Shown: piece by piece, positions 44,727 through 56,936 of the stretch
How the letters are laid out: every line of letters begins with the position of its first letter
Numbering within the stretch: the first letter of the stretch is position 1
Assembly: GCF_012726345.1 (NCBI RefSeq)
Contig: NZ_PTXN01000002.1
Coordinates: 124,001 to 188,000, forward strand
Length of the DNA stretch: 64,000 bases
Direction of reading: 5' to 3'
Source: Marinomonas sp. UCMA 3892
GTDB lineage: Bacteria; Pseudomonadota; Gammaproteobacteria; Pseudomonadales; Marinomonadaceae
Notes under the pieces: model-generated
The model's database searches: none
The model's input: only the letters and a program-made list of their open reading frames with translations
Told to the model about the DNA's origin: nothing
Program-made: the position numbers and the translations under genes

Positions 44727-45599
44727 TTACCAGCCAGTGATTTCTTTAAGTGCAGAACCGATGTCCGCTAGAGAGCGAACAGTTTTAACACCAGCGTCTT
44801 GTAGAGCTGCGAATTTCTCATCAGCTGTACCTTTACCACCAGAAATGATCGCACCAGCGTGACCCATACGCTTACCAGCAGGTGCAGTTACACCAGCAAT
44901 GTAAGAAACAACAGGTTTAGTCACGTTTGCTTTGATGTAAGCAGCCGCTTCTTCTTCAGCAGTACCACCAATTTCACCGATCATAACAATCGCTTCAGTT
45001 TGTGGATCGTTTTGGAACATTTCCAATACGTCGATGAAGTTAGTACCAGGGATTGGGTCACCACCGATACCTACGCAAGTAGATTGACCGAAACCAGCGT
45101 CAGTAGTTTGCTTAACAGCTTCATAAGTCAAAGTACCAGAACGAGATACGATACCTACTTTACCTGGCATGTGGATGTGACCAGGCATGATACCGATCTT
45201 ACATTCACCTGGTGTGATAACACCTGGGCAGTTAGGGCCGATTAGACGTACGCCTAGCTCGTCACATTTAACTTTACAGTCAAGCATATCAAGAGTCGGA
45301 ACACCTTCAGTGATACAAACGATTAGTTTGATACCAGAATTTGCCGCTTCAAGGATAGAATCTTTGCAGAAAGGAGCTGGAACATAGATAACAGACGCTT
45401 CCGCACCTGTTTGTTCAACGGCTTCTTTAACAGTGTTAAAAACTGGTAGACCTAGGTGAGTTTGACCACCTTTACCAGGAGTAACACCACCAACCATTTT
45501 CGTTCCGTATGCAATCGCTTGCTCAGAGTGGAACGTACCTTGTCCGCCAGTGAAACCCTGACAGATTACTTTAGTATCTTTATTAATTAAAACAGACAT
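44727..45599 (-). CDS. sucD: Succinyl-CoA ligase (ADP-forming) alpha subunit
   Basis: This 290-residue alpha subunit of succinyl-CoA synthetase catalyses the substrate-level phosphorylation step of the TCA cycle. The CoA-binding [19 protein letters not shown] block and the active-site His in [14 protein letters not shown] (the phosphohistidine segment) are present. GGAGG in the sucC 3' end precedes the ATG, two bases after the sucC stop, so translation is coupled. It is the last gene of the TCA operon. Confidence 0.98.
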   Translation of the reverse strand: MSVLINKDTKVICQGFTGGQGTFHSEQAIAYGTKMVGGVTPGKGGQTHLGLPVFNTVKEAVEQTGAEASVIYVPAPFCKDSILEAANSGIKLIVCITEGVPTLDMLDCKVKCDELGVRLIGPNCPGVITPGECKIGIMPGHIHMPGKVGIVSRSGTLTYEAVKQTTDAGFGQSTCVGIGGDPIPGTNFIDVLEMFQNDPQTEAIVMIGEIGGTAEEEAAAYIKANVTKPVVSYIAGVTAPAGKRMGHAGAIISGGKGTADEKFAALQDAGVKTVRSLADIGSALKEITGW

Positions 45600-45601
45600 T
45601 A

Positions 45602-46768
45602 TTATTTGCCCTCCGCAGCTTTAACAACTTGTTCAGCCGCGTCTTTTAGACTTGTTGCAGCGATGATGTCTAGACCAGAATTTGCAAGAACTTCACGGCC
45701 TTTCTCTGCGTTAGTACCTTCAAGACGAACAACAACAGGCACGTTAACGCCTACTTGCTCTACCGCACCGATAATACCTTCAGCGATCATATCGCAACGT
45801 ACAATACCACCGAAGATGTTAACCAATACCGCTTTAACATTGCTGTCAGAAAGGATGATTTTGAATGCTTCAGCAACACGTTCTTTAGTCGCACCGCCAC
45901 CTACGTCTAGGAAGTTAGCAGGTTTGCCGCCGTGTAGGTTAACGATGTCCATAGTACCCATTGCTAGGCCGGCACCGTTTACCATGCAGCCAACGTTTCC
46001 GTCTAGAGCTACATAGTTAAGTTCCCATTTAGCTGCATGCGCTTCACGCTCATCTTCTTGAGATGGATCGTGAAACTCTTGCATTTTCTTCTGACGGTAA
46101 ACAGCGTTGCTGTCGATACCAATTTTGCCATCTAGACAGTGAAGATTACCTTCATCAGTGATTACTAGAGGGTTGATTTCAAGAAGTGCGAAATCGTAAT
46201 CGTGGAACATTTGAGACAAACCAAGGAACACTTTAGTGAATTGCTTGATTTGAGTTGGGTTAAGACCCAATTTAAATGCCAATTCACGAGCTTGGTAAGG
46301 TTGAGCGCCAACTAAAGGATCAATGATCGCTTTGTGAATAAGTTCTGGAGTTTCTTCAGCAACTTTCTCAATTTCAACACCGCCCTCTGTAGACGCCATG
46401 AAAACAACGCGACGGGTTGAACGGTCAACTACTGCACCTAGGTACAATTCGTTTGCAATGTCAGTGCATGATTCAACAAGAATCTTAGCAACAGGCTGAC
46501 CATTTGCATCTGTTTGATAAGTAACAAGATTCTTACCTAACCAATTTTGTGTGAAAGCTGCAACTTCTTCATAAGAATCAACAAGTTTTACACCACCTGC
46601 TTTACCGCGACCACCAGCGTGAACCTGAGCTTTAACAACCCACTTGTTACCACCAATTTTCTTTGCCGCTTCAACTGCCGCTTCAGGCGTGTCTACTGCG
46701 TATCCTGTAGATACTGGCAGGCCGTATTCAGCAAAAAGCTGTTTAGCCTGATATTCATGTAAGTTCAT
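45602..46768 (-). CDS. sucC: Succinyl-CoA ligase (ADP-forming) beta subunit
   Basis: This 388-residue beta subunit has the ATP-grasp fold: [19 protein letters not shown] start, [17 protein letters not shown] nucleotide loop and [17 protein letters not shown]. Length equals the E. coli protein. It forms the alpha2-beta2 enzyme with SucD. It lies 87 bp after lpd, behind two hairpins. Confidence 0.98.
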   Translation of the reverse strand: MNLHEYQAKQLFAEYGLPVSTGYAVDTPEAAVEAAKKIGGNKWVVKAQVHAGGRGKAGGVKLVDSYEEVAAFTQNWLGKNLVTYQTDANGQPVAKILVESCTDIANELYLGAVVDRSTRRVVFMASTEGGVEIEKVAEETPELIHKAIIDPLVGAQPYQARELAFKLGLNPTQIKQFTKVFLGLSQMFHDYDFALLEINPLVITDEGNLHCLDGKIGIDSNAVYRQKKMQEFHDPSQEDEREAHAAKWELNYVALDGNVGCMVNGAGLAMGTMDIVNLHGGKPANFLDVGGGATKERVAEAFKIILSDSNVKAVLVNIFGGIVRCDMIAEGIIGAVEQVGVNVPVVVRLEGTNAEKGREVLANSGLDIIAATSLKDAAEQVVKAAEGK

Positions 46769-46805
46769 TTGATTCTTCCGCTCATCTGAATGATTGACAT
46801 AAGCT

Positions 46806-46846
46806 CTGTCCGCTAAGACAGAAATTGCCGGCTCAAAGCCGGCAAA
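46806..46846 (-). other. Two tandem hairpins between lpd and sucC
   Basis: TCTGTC/GACAGA (46806-46811 and 46818-46823) and TTGCCGGC/GCCGGCAA (46826-46833 and 46839-46846) form consecutive stem-loops just downstream of the lpd stop. Neither has a T-tract. They may be RNA-processing or stabilising elements that uncouple lpd and sucCD message levels. Confidence 0.6.
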
Positions 46847-46855
46847 TCTAATTTA

Positions 46856-48310
<1,455 letters not shown>

Positions 48311-48318
48311 TCAGTCAA

Positions 48319-48347
48319 GCTGAGCAGCACATACAGTGCCACTCAGC
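48319..48347 (-). other. Hairpin between sucB and lpd
   Basis: GCTGAG (48319-48324) and CTCAGC (48342-48347) pair, with an inner GCAC/GTGC helix (48327-48330 and 48336-48339). It sits in the 85-nt gap between sucB and lpd and has no T-tract, so an RNA-stability role is more likely than termination. Confidence 0.5.
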
Positions 48348-48380
48348 ATTCAATTCATACAAAATATTTGGTACGAATAC

Positions 48381-49907
48381 TTAGATTTCAAGTAAAAGAC
48401 GTGCTGGGTCTTCAAGCAAGTCTTTGATCGTTACCAAGAATTGTACGGCTTCTTTGCCATCAATCATACGGTGATCATAAGACAAGGCCAAATACATCAT
48501 TGGCTGAATCACAACTTGACCATTCACAGCCATTGGGCGCTCTTGGATTTTGTGCATACCCAAGATACCTGTTTGTGGTGGATTAATGATTGGAGTAGAT
48601 AGCAAAGAACCGAAAGTACCACCATTAGTAATAGTGAAAGTACCACCTTGCATGTCATCCATACCTAGCTTGCCATCACGACCACGAAGTGCGAAGTCCA
48701 TGATTGCTGACTCGATATCCGCAAGACCCATTGCTTCAGTGTTACGAAGAACAGGAACCATCAAACCACGATCAGTAGAAACAGCAACACCGATATCTTG
48801 GTAGCCATGGTAAACCATGTCGTTGCCATCGATAGATGCGTTTACAGCAGGGAAACGCTTAAGCGCTTCAGTTGCTGCTTTCACGAAGAAAGACATGAAA
48901 CCAAGTTTAGTACCGTTATGAGCTTTCATGAACTCATCTTTGTACTTTTTACGAAGTTCCATGATTGGCCCCATGTTCACTTCGTTGTAAGTCGTCAATA
49001 GAGCTGCAGTTTGCTGAGCATCAACCAAACGCTTAGCAATAGTCGCGCGTAGACGAGTCATAGGAACACGTTTTTCAATGCGTCCTTCAGCGCCTAGTGC
49101 TGCCATTGGTGCTGCGGCAGCTTTAGGAGCTGGGGCAGAAGCTGCTTTTGCTGGTGCAGCTGCAGGAGCTGATGCTTTTGCTTTCACTGCTGCATCAACG
49201 TCTTCTTTAGTAATACGACCGCCTTTGCCTGTACCCTTTACTTGAGCGACAGTTAGACCCGCTTCAGACAGAGCTTTACGAGCTGCAGGACCTGCAACAC
49301 CATCTTCATCAGCATCTGTAGAAGATGCAGATTCTGCTTGAGCAGCTGGCGCCGCTTCAGAGCCAGATGCACCTACCAAGAAGTTAGCAAGAACTTCATC
49401 GCTAAGAACTGTTTCGCCTTCGTTTTTCAAGATTTCGCCGATCACGCCATCAGCAGGCGCCACAACTTCTAGAACAACCTTATCGGTTTCGATATCAACA
49501 ATATGATCATCACGTGTACAAGCTTCACCTGGCTGTTTGTACCAAGTAGCAACCGTACCATCAGCAACAGATTCAGGGAAAGTTGGTGCTTTAATTTGAA
49601 CGGTTTCTTTTGAAGAAGCGGCAGCCGCAGGAGCTGCTGCTTTTTCAGCTGGAGCAGCAGAAGCGGCCGCACCAGATTCAAAAATTGCCAAAACTTCATC
49701 GCTCAATACGATGTCGCCTTCCGCTTTTAAAATTTCTTTTAGCACACCATCAGCAGGTGCAACGACTTCTAAGACAACTTTATCTGTCTCGATATCTACA
49801 ATGTGCTCATCACGTGCACAGGCTTCGCCTGGCTGTTTGTACCAAGTAGCAACGGTACCGTCTGCTACAGATTCTGGAAAAGTAGGTGCTTTAATTTCAA
49901 TGCTCAT
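48381..49907 (-). CDS. sucB: Dihydrolipoamide succinyltransferase (E2o) with two lipoyl domains
   Basis: This 508-residue core enzyme of the 2-oxoglutarate dehydrogenase complex transfers succinyl groups to CoA. Two lipoyl domains stand in tandem (about residues 1-77 and 103-177) with lipoyl lysines Lys43 and Lys143, each in [11 protein letters not shown], exactly 100 residues apart. The domains are nearly identical in protein but differ at many silent sites. Ala/Pro-rich linkers follow each domain. The peripheral subunit-binding domain is at about 204-240, and the catalytic domain has His479 in [10 protein letters not shown]. coli SucB (about 405 residues) has one lipoyl domain. AAGGG precedes the ATG. 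Confidence 0.97.
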   Translation of the reverse strand: MSIEIKAPTFPESVADGTVATWYKQPGEACARDEHIVDIETDKVVLEVVAPADGVLKEILKAEGDIVLSDEVLAIFESGAAASAAPAEKAAAPAAAASSKETVQIKAPTFPESVADGTVATWYKQPGEACTRDDHIVDIETDKVVLEVVAPADGVIGEILKNEGETVLSDEVLANFLVGASGSEAAPAAQAESASSTDADEDGVAGPAARKALSEAGLTVAQVKGTGKGGRITKEDVDAAVKAKASAPAAAPAKAASAPAPKAAAAPMAALGAEGRIEKRVPMTRLRATIAKRLVDAQQTAALLTTYNEVNMGPIMELRKKYKDEFMKAHNGTKLGFMSFFVKAATEALKRFPAVNASIDGNDMVYHGYQDIGVAVSTDRGLMVPVLRNTEAMGLADIESAIMDFALRGRDGKLGMDDMQGGTFTITNGGTFGSLLSTPIINPPQTGILGMHKIQERPMAVNGQVVIQPMMYLALSYDHRMIDGKEAVQFLVTIKDLLEDPARLLLEI

Positions 49908-49940
49908 TTTATACCCTTATCTCTCTGACAGGCTATGGTA

Positions 49941-52778
49941 CTAACCAACTAATGCGTCGTTGACCAGCGCTTCTTGTTCTTCAACATGGATTGACATGTA
50001 ACCAGCCGCTGGTGCAGCAGACGAAATTCGACCTGCAAAGCGGATTTTCAAATCTGGATACAGTTTTTCCAATACTCGATTCATACGGTGACGATTGGCA
50101 TGCCAAGCACCTTGGTTTTTCGGCTCTTCTTGACACCAAACCAAACTCTCAACATTTTTGTACTGTTCTAACTCAGACTCAAGGTCAGCGTATGGGAACG
50201 GGTACAATTGCTCCAAACGGATCACTGCAACATCATCTTTTTGCAATTCTTCACGACGGTTGATCAAGTCAAAATACACTTTACCGCTACAAAGGATAAT
50301 GCGTTTCACTTTATCCGCTGCAATCATATCAGATGATTCTGGTAGAACCGTTTTGAAGCTTCCTTCCGCCAAATCTTCTAGAGTTGAAATCGCTTGTTTA
50401 TGACGTAACAAACTCTTAGGAGACATAATAATCAGCGGACGACGCATAGGACGAATCGCTTGACGACGAAGAATGTGGAAGATTTGTGATGGTGTTGTCG
50501 GTACACAAACCTGAATATTGTATTCTGCACAAAGCTGCAAGAAGCGCTCTAGACGTGCAGATGAATGCTCAGGACCTTGACCTTCATAACCGTGTGGCAA
50601 CAACATGGTCAATCCGCATAAGCGACCCCATTTGTGCTCACCACTGGTGATAAATTGATCGATTACAACCTGTGCACCGTTGGCAAAATCACCGAACTGC
50701 GCTTCCCAAATAACCAAACCTTTTGGAGCTGTGCTTGCGTAACCATATTCAAAAGCCAATACCGCTTCTTCTGAAAGGTAAGAGTCATAAAGATCTAATG
50801 TAGGCTGATCTTCAGACAAATGTTTCAGTGGAATATAAGTACTACCATCTTTTTGACTATGAATGACCGCATGACGATGCGAAAAAGTACCGCGACCAGA
50901 ATCCTGACCTGTAATACGAATCGGATAGCCCTGCTCTAACAAAGTAGCGAATGCCAATGTTTCAGCATAGCCCCAGTTAAGAGGTAACGCACCTGCTGTC
51001 ATTTTATCGCGATCTTGATAGATCTTTTGCACTTGACGCTGTACAACCACTCCATCTGGAACACTCGTTAATTTCTTAGCGACTTCTTGCAACTTAGCTA
51101 ATGGATATGTGGTATCACCTGCATCAGTCCATTCAACACCAAGATAAGGCTTCCAGTCGACAAATGAACCAGTCTGAGATTCAAGGACAAGACTTTTCGC
51201 AACATGACGACCGTTATCTAAGTCTTCACGGTTTTCCGCAACCATCTGATCTGACTTTTCTTGAGTCACAACAGACTCGTTAACTAGGCGTTCAGAATAT
51301 AATGTCCGAGTGGTTTTAAGACTATTAATCACGCTATACATTAGCGGCTGAGTACCAGAAGGCTCATCAGTCTCATTGTGACCACGACGACGGTAACAAA
51401 CCATGTCGATAACCACATCACGACCAAATTCGTAACGGTAATCCAAAGCCAACTGAGTAACAAATAACACAGCTTCTGGATCATCGCCATTCACGTGGAA
51501 GATCGGCGCCTGAATCATTTTTGCAACATCCGTTGCATATTCAGTAGAACGAGAATCTTCTTGACGGTTAGTTGTAAAACCTACTTGGTTGTTGATAACG
51601 ATGTGAACTGTACCACCTGTACGGTAAGCACGAGTTTGAGACATCTGGAATGTCTCCATAACCACACCTTGACCAGCAAACGCAGCATCACCATGAATCG
51701 AAATAGGTACAACAGTTTTACCTGTCGTGTCTTTACGACGATCTTGGCGAGCACGCACCGAACCTTCCACTACAGGAGAAACGATTTCTAGGTGAGATGG
51801 GTTAAAAGATAGCGCGATATGTACTTCGCCACCCGCTGTCATCACATTTGAAGAGAAACCTTGGTGGTATTTAACGTCGCCTGAAGTATTAACTAGTTTT
51901 TTACCTTCAAACTCGTCAAACAAGTCTTTTGGGTTTTTACCTAGCGTATTAACCAATACGTTTAGACGGCCACGGTGAGCCATACCGATCACAACTTCTT
52001 TAGCACCAAGTGCGCCAGAACGTTGAATCAATTCATTCACCATAGGGATCAAGCTCTCGCCACCCTCAAGCCCAAAACGTTTTGCACCAGGGTAACGGCT
52101 AGCAAGATATTTCTCTAAGCCTTCAGCCGCAGTCAATCGCTCAAGTAGATTTTCGCGAGTTTCTTGTGAGTATTCTGGACGAGAACGAACAGATTCTACA
52201 CGCTGTTGAAGCCACGCTTTTTCTTGCGTATCAACAATGTGCATGAATTCATAACCTATGCTTCCGCAATAAGTTTTTTCCAATTCGGATACAATTTCAC
52301 TTAACTTAAGAGAGTCTTTATTAAAGAACAAAGAACCTACATTAAATTTTGTATCTAAGTCAGCACCTGTTAATTGGTGGTAACCAATATCTAGGTCGGC
52401 AACTTTCTCACGTTTTTGCAATCCAAGCGGATCAAGTGTTGCATGTTGATGCCCGCGTACGCGATAAGCATTAATCAACTGCAAGACATTAATTTGTTTC
52501 TGTTCATGCTCAGAACTAGCCACTTTACCTGTAGAAACAGGCATAGAGCGAAACTTGTTCTTACCAATCTGTAGAAACTGCTCTTGAATCACGGAATGAG
52601 GAAGATCAGTTGATTGCGCTTCACTTACGCGAGGCAATTGATCAAAACATTTACGCCATTCTTCCGACACTGAGTTCGGATCGACGAGGTAGCTTTCAAA
52701 CAACCCTTCAACATATTCCAAGTTTCCACCTGAAAAGTGAGAGGTGCTCCACAGCAACTCCATTAAACTTTCGTGCAT
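49941..52778 (-). CDS. sucA: 2-oxoglutarate dehydrogenase E1 component
   Basis: This 945-residue thiamin-diphosphate enzyme decarboxylates 2-oxoglutarate and succinylates the E2 lipoyl group. The N-terminal E2-contact segment begins LMELLWSTSHFSGGNLEYVEGL. It has GMAHRGRLNVLVN, the ThDP/Mg block HGDAAFAGQGVVMET with INNQVGFTT, and the C-terminal transketolase part SGRGTFSHRHAV. It begins the sucAB-lpd-sucCD transcript, 375 bp after the sdh operon. AAGGGTG precedes the ATG. Confidence 0.97.
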   Translation of the reverse strand: MHESLMELLWSTSHFSGGNLEYVEGLFESYLVDPNSVSEEWRKCFDQLPRVSEAQSTDLPHSVIQEQFLQIGKNKFRSMPVSTGKVASSEHEQKQINVLQLINAYRVRGHQHATLDPLGLQKREKVADLDIGYHQLTGADLDTKFNVGSLFFNKDSLKLSEIVSELEKTYCGSIGYEFMHIVDTQEKAWLQQRVESVRSRPEYSQETRENLLERLTAAEGLEKYLASRYPGAKRFGLEGGESLIPMVNELIQRSGALGAKEVVIGMAHRGRLNVLVNTLGKNPKDLFDEFEGKKLVNTSGDVKYHQGFSSNVMTAGGEVHIALSFNPSHLEIVSPVVEGSVRARQDRRKDTTGKTVVPISIHGDAAFAGQGVVMETFQMSQTRAYRTGGTVHIVINNQVGFTTNRQEDSRSTEYATDVAKMIQAPIFHVNGDDPEAVLFVTQLALDYRYEFGRDVVIDMVCYRRRGHNETDEPSGTQPLMYSVINSLKTTRTLYSERLVNESVVTQEKSDQMVAENREDLDNGRHVAKSLVLESQTGSFVDWKPYLGVEWTDAGDTTYPLAKLQEVAKKLTSVPDGVVVQRQVQKIYQDRDKMTAGALPLNWGYAETLAFATLLEQGYPIRITGQDSGRGTFSHRHAVIHSQKDGSTYIPLKHLSEDQPTLDLYDSYLSEEAVLAFEYGYASTAPKGLVIWEAQFGDFANGAQVVIDQFITSGEHKWGRLCGLTMLLPHGYEGQGPEHSSARLERFLQLCAEYNIQVCVPTTPSQIFHILRRQAIRPMRRPLIIMSPKSLLRHKQAISTLEDLAEGSFKTVLPESSDMIAADKVKRIILCSGKVYFDLINRREELQKDDVAVIRLEQLYPFPYADLESELEQYKNVESLVWCQEEPKNQGAWHANRHRMNRVLEKLYPDLKIRFAGRISSAAPAAGYMSIHVEEQEALVNDALVG

Positions 52779-53153
52779 TCTCGATCACCCTTATGTTCGA
52801 GCCAGCTACCGGGGTCCCGGTATCAACCTATGATTAAGGTCGATCATTTTATCAGGCCCGTAAGGCTATTAAAGCCTCGATTTTTTGTTAATTTCCAGCT
52901 ACTTTCGCCCTTTTACGCTCAATACTAAGCCACTAAAAGCGTTTTATTTAATTAAACAAAACCCCTTGAATCCTTAATCACTAAGTTAGTGGCTTTTCTT
53001 TGTGCATCCTTGCTCGTAAAGATCGAATTTTAAATTCTTTTTATTGCATTCTCTATATTAGAATATGCAAAAATGGCGGCATTGAATCAATATTCAAGCC
53101 GCCTACCTTATGTGGTCACACTAACATACCATAATGAACCACTTTGAGCATTA
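52779..53153. promoter_or_regulatory. sdhB-sucA gap: sdh terminator and structured sucA leader
   Basis: This 375-bp gap contains no gene. Next to sdhB it holds the terminator at 53075-53103. Nearer sucA lies a large imperfect structure in which AAGCCACTAA (52927-52936) pairs with TTAGTGGCTT (52986-52995), enclosing an A/T palindrome TTTAATTAAA. The sucA promoter must lie here, but I cannot place it with confidence. Confidence 0.5.
53075..53103 (-). terminator. Terminator of sdhCDAB
   Basis: On the plus strand GGCGGC (53075-53080) and TTGAAT pair with ATTCAA and GCCGCC (53098-53103), with one bulged A and a 4-nt loop. On the minus strand the stem is followed by ATTTTTGC. It lies about 50 bp past the sdhB stop, so sdh and suc are at least partly separate transcripts. 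Confidence 0.8.
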
Positions 53154-53864
53154 TCAGGTCGCTCTCTGCAATAGCATAGTACGAATATTACCGATTGCCT
53201 TAGTTGGATTTAACCCTTTTGGACAAACGTTGACACAGTTCATGATACCGTGACAACGGAAAACACTGAATGGGTCATCCAAATCGCTAAGACGTTCTTG
53301 AGTTGCTGTATCACGGCTATCTGCCAAGAAGCGATATGCCTGTAGCAAACCTGACGGTCCTACGAACTTATCAGGATTCCACCAGAATGATGGACAAGCA
53401 GTTGAGCAACACGCACACAAGATACACTCATAAAGACCATCAAGCTTTTCACGCTCCTCAGGGCTTTGTAAACGCTCAATTGCAGGTGCTGGAGTATCAT
53501 TAAGCAAGTATGGACGAATCTTCTCATACTGCTTGTAGAACTGCCCCATATCAACAACAAGGTCACGAACAACAGGCAATCCAGGAAGTGGACGTAATAC
53601 CAACTTACCTTTTTTAACTGCTTCAGAAACTGGCGTGATACAAGCTAGACCATTTTTACCTGACATATTCATACCGTCTGAGCCACACACACCTTCACGG
53701 CATGAGCGACGGTAAGAAATACTAGGATCTTGAGCCTTCAACAAGTTCAAAACATCAAGCACCATTAGGTCTTTACCTGCTGGCAACTCAATTTCATAAT
53801 CCTGCATGTAAGGAGCGTCGTCCTTCTCAGGATTGTAGCGATAGATACTAACTAACATTGACAT
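53154..53864 (-). CDS. sdhB: Succinate dehydrogenase iron-sulfur subunit
   Basis: This 236-residue subunit carries three Fe-S clusters that pass electrons from SdhA to quinone. The [2Fe-2S] ligands are in SCREGVCGSDGMN, and the [4Fe-4S]/[3Fe-4S] ligands in CILCACCSTACPSFWW and CHGIMNCVNVCPKGLNP. AAGGAGTT precedes the ATG at 53864. It follows sdhA by 6 bp and ends the operon. Confidence 0.98.
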   Translation of the reverse strand: MSMLVSIYRYNPEKDDAPYMQDYEIELPAGKDLMVLDVLNLLKAQDPSISYRRSCREGVCGSDGMNMSGKNGLACITPVSEAVKKGKLVLRPLPGLPVVRDLVVDMGQFYKQYEKIRPYLLNDTPAPAIERLQSPEEREKLDGLYECILCACCSTACPSFWWNPDKFVGPSGLLQAYRFLADSRDTATQERLSDLDDPFSVFRCHGIMNCVNVCPKGLNPTKAIGNIRTMLLQRAT

Positions 53865-53870
53865 AACTCC

Positions 53871-55643
53871 TTAATATGAACGAGCCTTAGGTGGGAAAGC
53901 TTCCATAGTTTTCGGCGCAAAGTTTACATCACGCTTAGTTACCGCTTTACCTACTGGATGGAATAAAGAATGCTTCAACCAGTTCTCATCATCACGCTCT
54001 GTAAAGTCATTACGCGCATGAGCACCACGACTTTCCTTACGGAATTCCGCAGGAATGGCAGTCGCTTCAGCAACCTCTAATAAGTTCTCAAGCTCAAGAG
54101 CTTCAATACGAGCTGTATTGAATGCCTGGCTCTTATCTTCAAGGTGAAGATTTTCAACTCGAGCACGAATCTCTTTTAACTGCTCCAAGCCTTTCTGCAT
54201 TGCTTCGCCATCACGGAACACACCGAAATATAGTTGCATTACACGCTGAAGGTCAGCACGAACTGCAGCAACACTTTCACCGCCAGTCGAACTATTTAAG
54301 CGATTTAGACGAGCCAACGCTTTTTCAACATTTGTATCGTCAGCATCAAGCGATTCAAAACCTTCATCCAAAGATTTTTTAACTTGAATACCAACAGCGC
54401 GCCCAAATACAACCAAATCAAGCAACGAGTTACCACCAAGACGGTTTGCACCGTGCACAGATACACAAGCCGCCTCTCCACACGCGTAAAGACCATCAAT
54501 AATGGTATCTTCGCCCGCTTCGTTAACTTTAATTGCTTGCCCGCCGATATTTGTTGGAATACCACCCATCATATAATGACAAGTAGGGATAACTGGAATT
54601 GGCTCTTTAACTGGATCAACGTGAGCAAAAGTACGAGAAAGCTCAAGAATACCTGGAAGACGCTTATTCAAGGTCTCTTCACCCAAGTGATCTAATTTTA
54701 GCAATACGTGATCCCCATCTGGACCACATCCACGACCTTCTAGGATTTCAAGAATCATTGAACGTGCAACAACGTCACGACCAGCAAGGTCTTTAGCGTT
54801 TGGCGCATAACGCTCCATGAAACGCTCGCCGTCTTTATTGATTAGGTAACCACCTTCACCACGACAACCTTCAGTAACTAGAGTACCAGCGCCATAGATA
54901 CCGGTTGGGTGGAACTGCCACATTTCCATATCTTGCATTGGGAAACCAGCACGAAGCGCCATACCCACACCGTCACCAGTATTGATATGAGCATTAGTAG
55001 TAGACTGATAAATACGACCAGCGCCACCAGTTGCAATAACAGTTGCTTTTGCTTTCAAGTAAACTGTTTCGCCAGTTTCGATACAAATCGCAATAACACC
55101 AACAACAGCATCTTCGTTATTTTTAACAAGATCTGTCGCATACCACTCATTAAAGAATGTAGTACCGCCTTTTAGGTTGCCTTGATAAAGGGTATGCAAC
55201 AAGGCATGACCAGTACGGTCAGCAGCCGCACAAGTACGAGCAGCCTGACCACCTTTACCAAAATCTTTAGACTGTCCACCAAATGGACGCTGATAAATAC
55301 GACCTTGCTCAGTACGAGAAAACGGTAGACCCATGTGCTCAAGCTCAAATACAGCCTGAGGACCTACGGAACACATGTATTCGATAGCATCTTGGTCGCC
55401 AATGTAATCTGACCCTTTTACAGTGTCATACATATGCCAGCGCCAATCATCATTTGGATCATCACTTGCGATCGCACAGGTAATACCACCTTGCGCAGAC
55501 ACAGTGTGAGAACGAGTCGGGAATACTTTGGTAACACACGCGGTATTCAAACCAGATTCAGTTAACTGAAGTGCTGCACGCATACCTGCGCCGCCACCAC
55601 CGATAACAATGGCATCAAAAGAAATAGTACGAATATTTGCCAT
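53871..55643 (-). CDS. sdhA: Succinate dehydrogenase flavoprotein subunit
   Basis: This 590-residue subunit oxidises succinate to fumarate. The FAD loop is [17 protein letters not shown], and the covalent-FAD His46 lies in [10 protein letters not shown]. The substrate/catalytic blocks are [21 protein letters not shown] and [12 protein letters not shown], with a C-terminal RGAHARNDF block. It lies between sdhD and sdhB in standard order. Confidence 0.98.
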   Translation of the reverse strand: MANIRTISFDAIVIGGGGAGMRAALQLTESGLNTACVTKVFPTRSHTVSAQGGITCAIASDDPNDDWRWHMYDTVKGSDYIGDQDAIEYMCSVGPQAVFELEHMGLPFSRTEQGRIYQRPFGGQSKDFGKGGQAARTCAAADRTGHALLHTLYQGNLKGGTTFFNEWYATDLVKNNEDAVVGVIAICIETGETVYLKAKATVIATGGAGRIYQSTTNAHINTGDGVGMALRAGFPMQDMEMWQFHPTGIYGAGTLVTEGCRGEGGYLINKDGERFMERYAPNAKDLAGRDVVARSMILEILEGRGCGPDGDHVLLKLDHLGEETLNKRLPGILELSRTFAHVDPVKEPIPVIPTCHYMMGGIPTNIGGQAIKVNEAGEDTIIDGLYACGEAACVSVHGANRLGGNSLLDLVVFGRAVGIQVKKSLDEGFESLDADDTNVEKALARLNRLNSSTGGESVAAVRADLQRVMQLYFGVFRDGEAMQKGLEQLKEIRARVENLHLEDKSQAFNTARIEALELENLLEVAEATAIPAEFRKESRGAHARNDFTERDDENWLKHSLFHPVGKAVTKRDVNFAPKTMEAFPPKARSY

Positions 55644-55646
55644 TAC

Positions 55647-55994
55647 TTATAGCCCCCAAAGAACCTGAACACCCCATACGATGTAAACAAACATTACAAG
55701 ACCGCATAGAGATTGAAAAAAGAAACGAGCACCGGTTGCTTTAATATAGTCAGTAGAAATAGACCACAAGCCAATCCAAGAGTGCATACCAATAGACAAA
55801 AGCACCATCAAACTAAAGATGCGCATCCATGTTGCTTCGTATAAAGCGCTCCACTGATCATATGTAAGATCAGGATTAAGCAGCAAATAACCAATAATGA
55901 AAATCGTGTATAGAGACAATACAACAGCTGAAACGCGCTGCATCATCCAGTCGTAAAGGCCTGAACGACCAAAACTAGTGATTTGAGTTACCAT
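55647..55994 (-). CDS. sdhD: Succinate dehydrogenase membrane anchor subunit
   Basis: This is a 115-residue anchor with three membrane helices. HSWIGLWSISTDYIK is the conserved heme/quinone-side block. I chose the ATG at 55994 with GGAG 7 nt upstream over a TTG at 56000. It is encoded within six bases of the sdhC stop, so it is coupled to it. Confidence 0.93.
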   Translation of the reverse strand: MVTQITSFGRSGLYDWMMQRVSAVVLSLYTIFIIGYLLLNPDLTYDQWSALYEATWMRIFSLMVLLSIGMHSWIGLWSISTDYIKATGARFFFQSLCGLVMFVYIVWGVQVLWGL

Positions 55995-56365
55995 ATCCAA
56001 ACTCCTGCTAACACAATAAGAACCACAGCAATCACAATGTTTGCGATAGCAGCACTACGTCCACTTTCCAACTCCTCGAAATACCCCATATCCATAAACA
56101 AGTGTTTCACACCTGCTACGAAGTGGTACATCAATGCAGAGACAACACCCCAGATCACAAATTTCACTAAGAAGTTAGTTTGCAGTGCATTCACCACCTG
56201 ATCAAAACCTTCTTGGGACTCTAAAGAAAGATCGAACGCATAAAACAAGAAAGCCAATCCTACAAAAAGGATGATTCCTGTAATACGGTGAAGAATAGAC
56301 ACGATTGCTGTTAGAGGCATCGATATTGTTAAAATATCAAGGTTGACTGGTCTTTTTTTATTCAC
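55988..56365 (-). CDS. sdhC: Succinate dehydrogenase cytochrome b556 subunit
   Basis: This is a 125-residue subunit with three membrane helices. It has the SILHRITGIILF signature and the heme-ligand block HFVAGVKHLFMD, with His81 as the probable ligand. The start is GTG at 56365, without a strong ribosome site. It is first gene of sdhCDAB and its 3' end overlaps the sdhD start. Confidence 0.95.
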   Translation of the reverse strand: MNKKRPVNLDILTISMPLTAIVSILHRITGIILFVGLAFLFYAFDLSLESQEGFDQVVNALQTNFLVKFVIWGVVSALMYHFVAGVKHLFMDMGYFEELESGRSAAIANIVIAVVLIVLAGVWIW

Positions 56366-56564
56366 GACTTTTTACACCATTTTATCGATTGAATGGTCAA
56401 TCACGACCCAATGTCTATACGTGCTTACATAAACCTTAAAAAAGAGTAACGTAATCACGTCATAGGCCTACTTTGAAAATCTCATCGATTTGCAAACAAA
56501 TGTTTAAAAGCGACTCTCTTTTATCCATTAGCATCAACAAATCAATGAAATCGTCTGAGGCGCA

Positions 56565-56594
56565 ATTATAGACCAGCAAAAAATACTAAGACAA
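56565..56594 (-). promoter_or_regulatory. Predicted sdhC promoter
   Basis: On the minus strand TTGTCT (56594-56589) and a perfect TATAAT (56570-56565) are separated by 18 bp. Confidence 0.6.
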
Positions 56595-56831
56595 ATAGAC
56601 TGAACAAGAGGTTTTCAATGGTCACCATTCAGCAAATGAATGTAACCATAAGCCGAAACAATAATGGTATAAAATTACACAATTATTTACACACAAAAAC
56701 CCAATAAAACCCTTATATTTCAACAATATAAACAAAAATCACCAACGCCTTGACTTTACCCTACATTGCAATTCTGTCAGATAATTACAAAATTACGCAC
56801 CACAATGTAAATAGAGTGCAAATGAACAAGA

Positions 56832-56861
56832 TTGACTTTTATAGCCTAGAGACAGTATTTT
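56832..56861 (+). promoter_or_regulatory. Predicted gltA promoter
   Basis: TTGACT (56832-56837) and TATTTT (56856-56861) are separated by 18 bp, about 75 bp before the gltA start. Confidence 0.5.
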
Positions 56862-56936
56862 TTCCGCACCTTCTGGGCTAGATAGAGTCAAACAATAACT
56901 TAATAGCCCCGAATCGGAATACGAAGGAGACCATAA

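Larger units (their letters stand above)
56366..56936. promoter_or_regulatory. Divergent sdhC/gltA promoter region
   Basis: This 571-bp gap has no gene. It gives sdhC a long leader of about 200 nt if the promoter at 56594-56565 is used, long enough to carry small-RNA or regulatory control. The centre is very AT-rich, suited to global regulator binding. Shared orientation lets one set of regulators control the first TCA steps in both directions. Confidence 0.6.

Noticed and set aside
49601..49700. Ala/Pro-rich low-complexity DNA in sucB as a separate repeat element
   Set aside because: It is the normal flexible linker between lipoyl domains.
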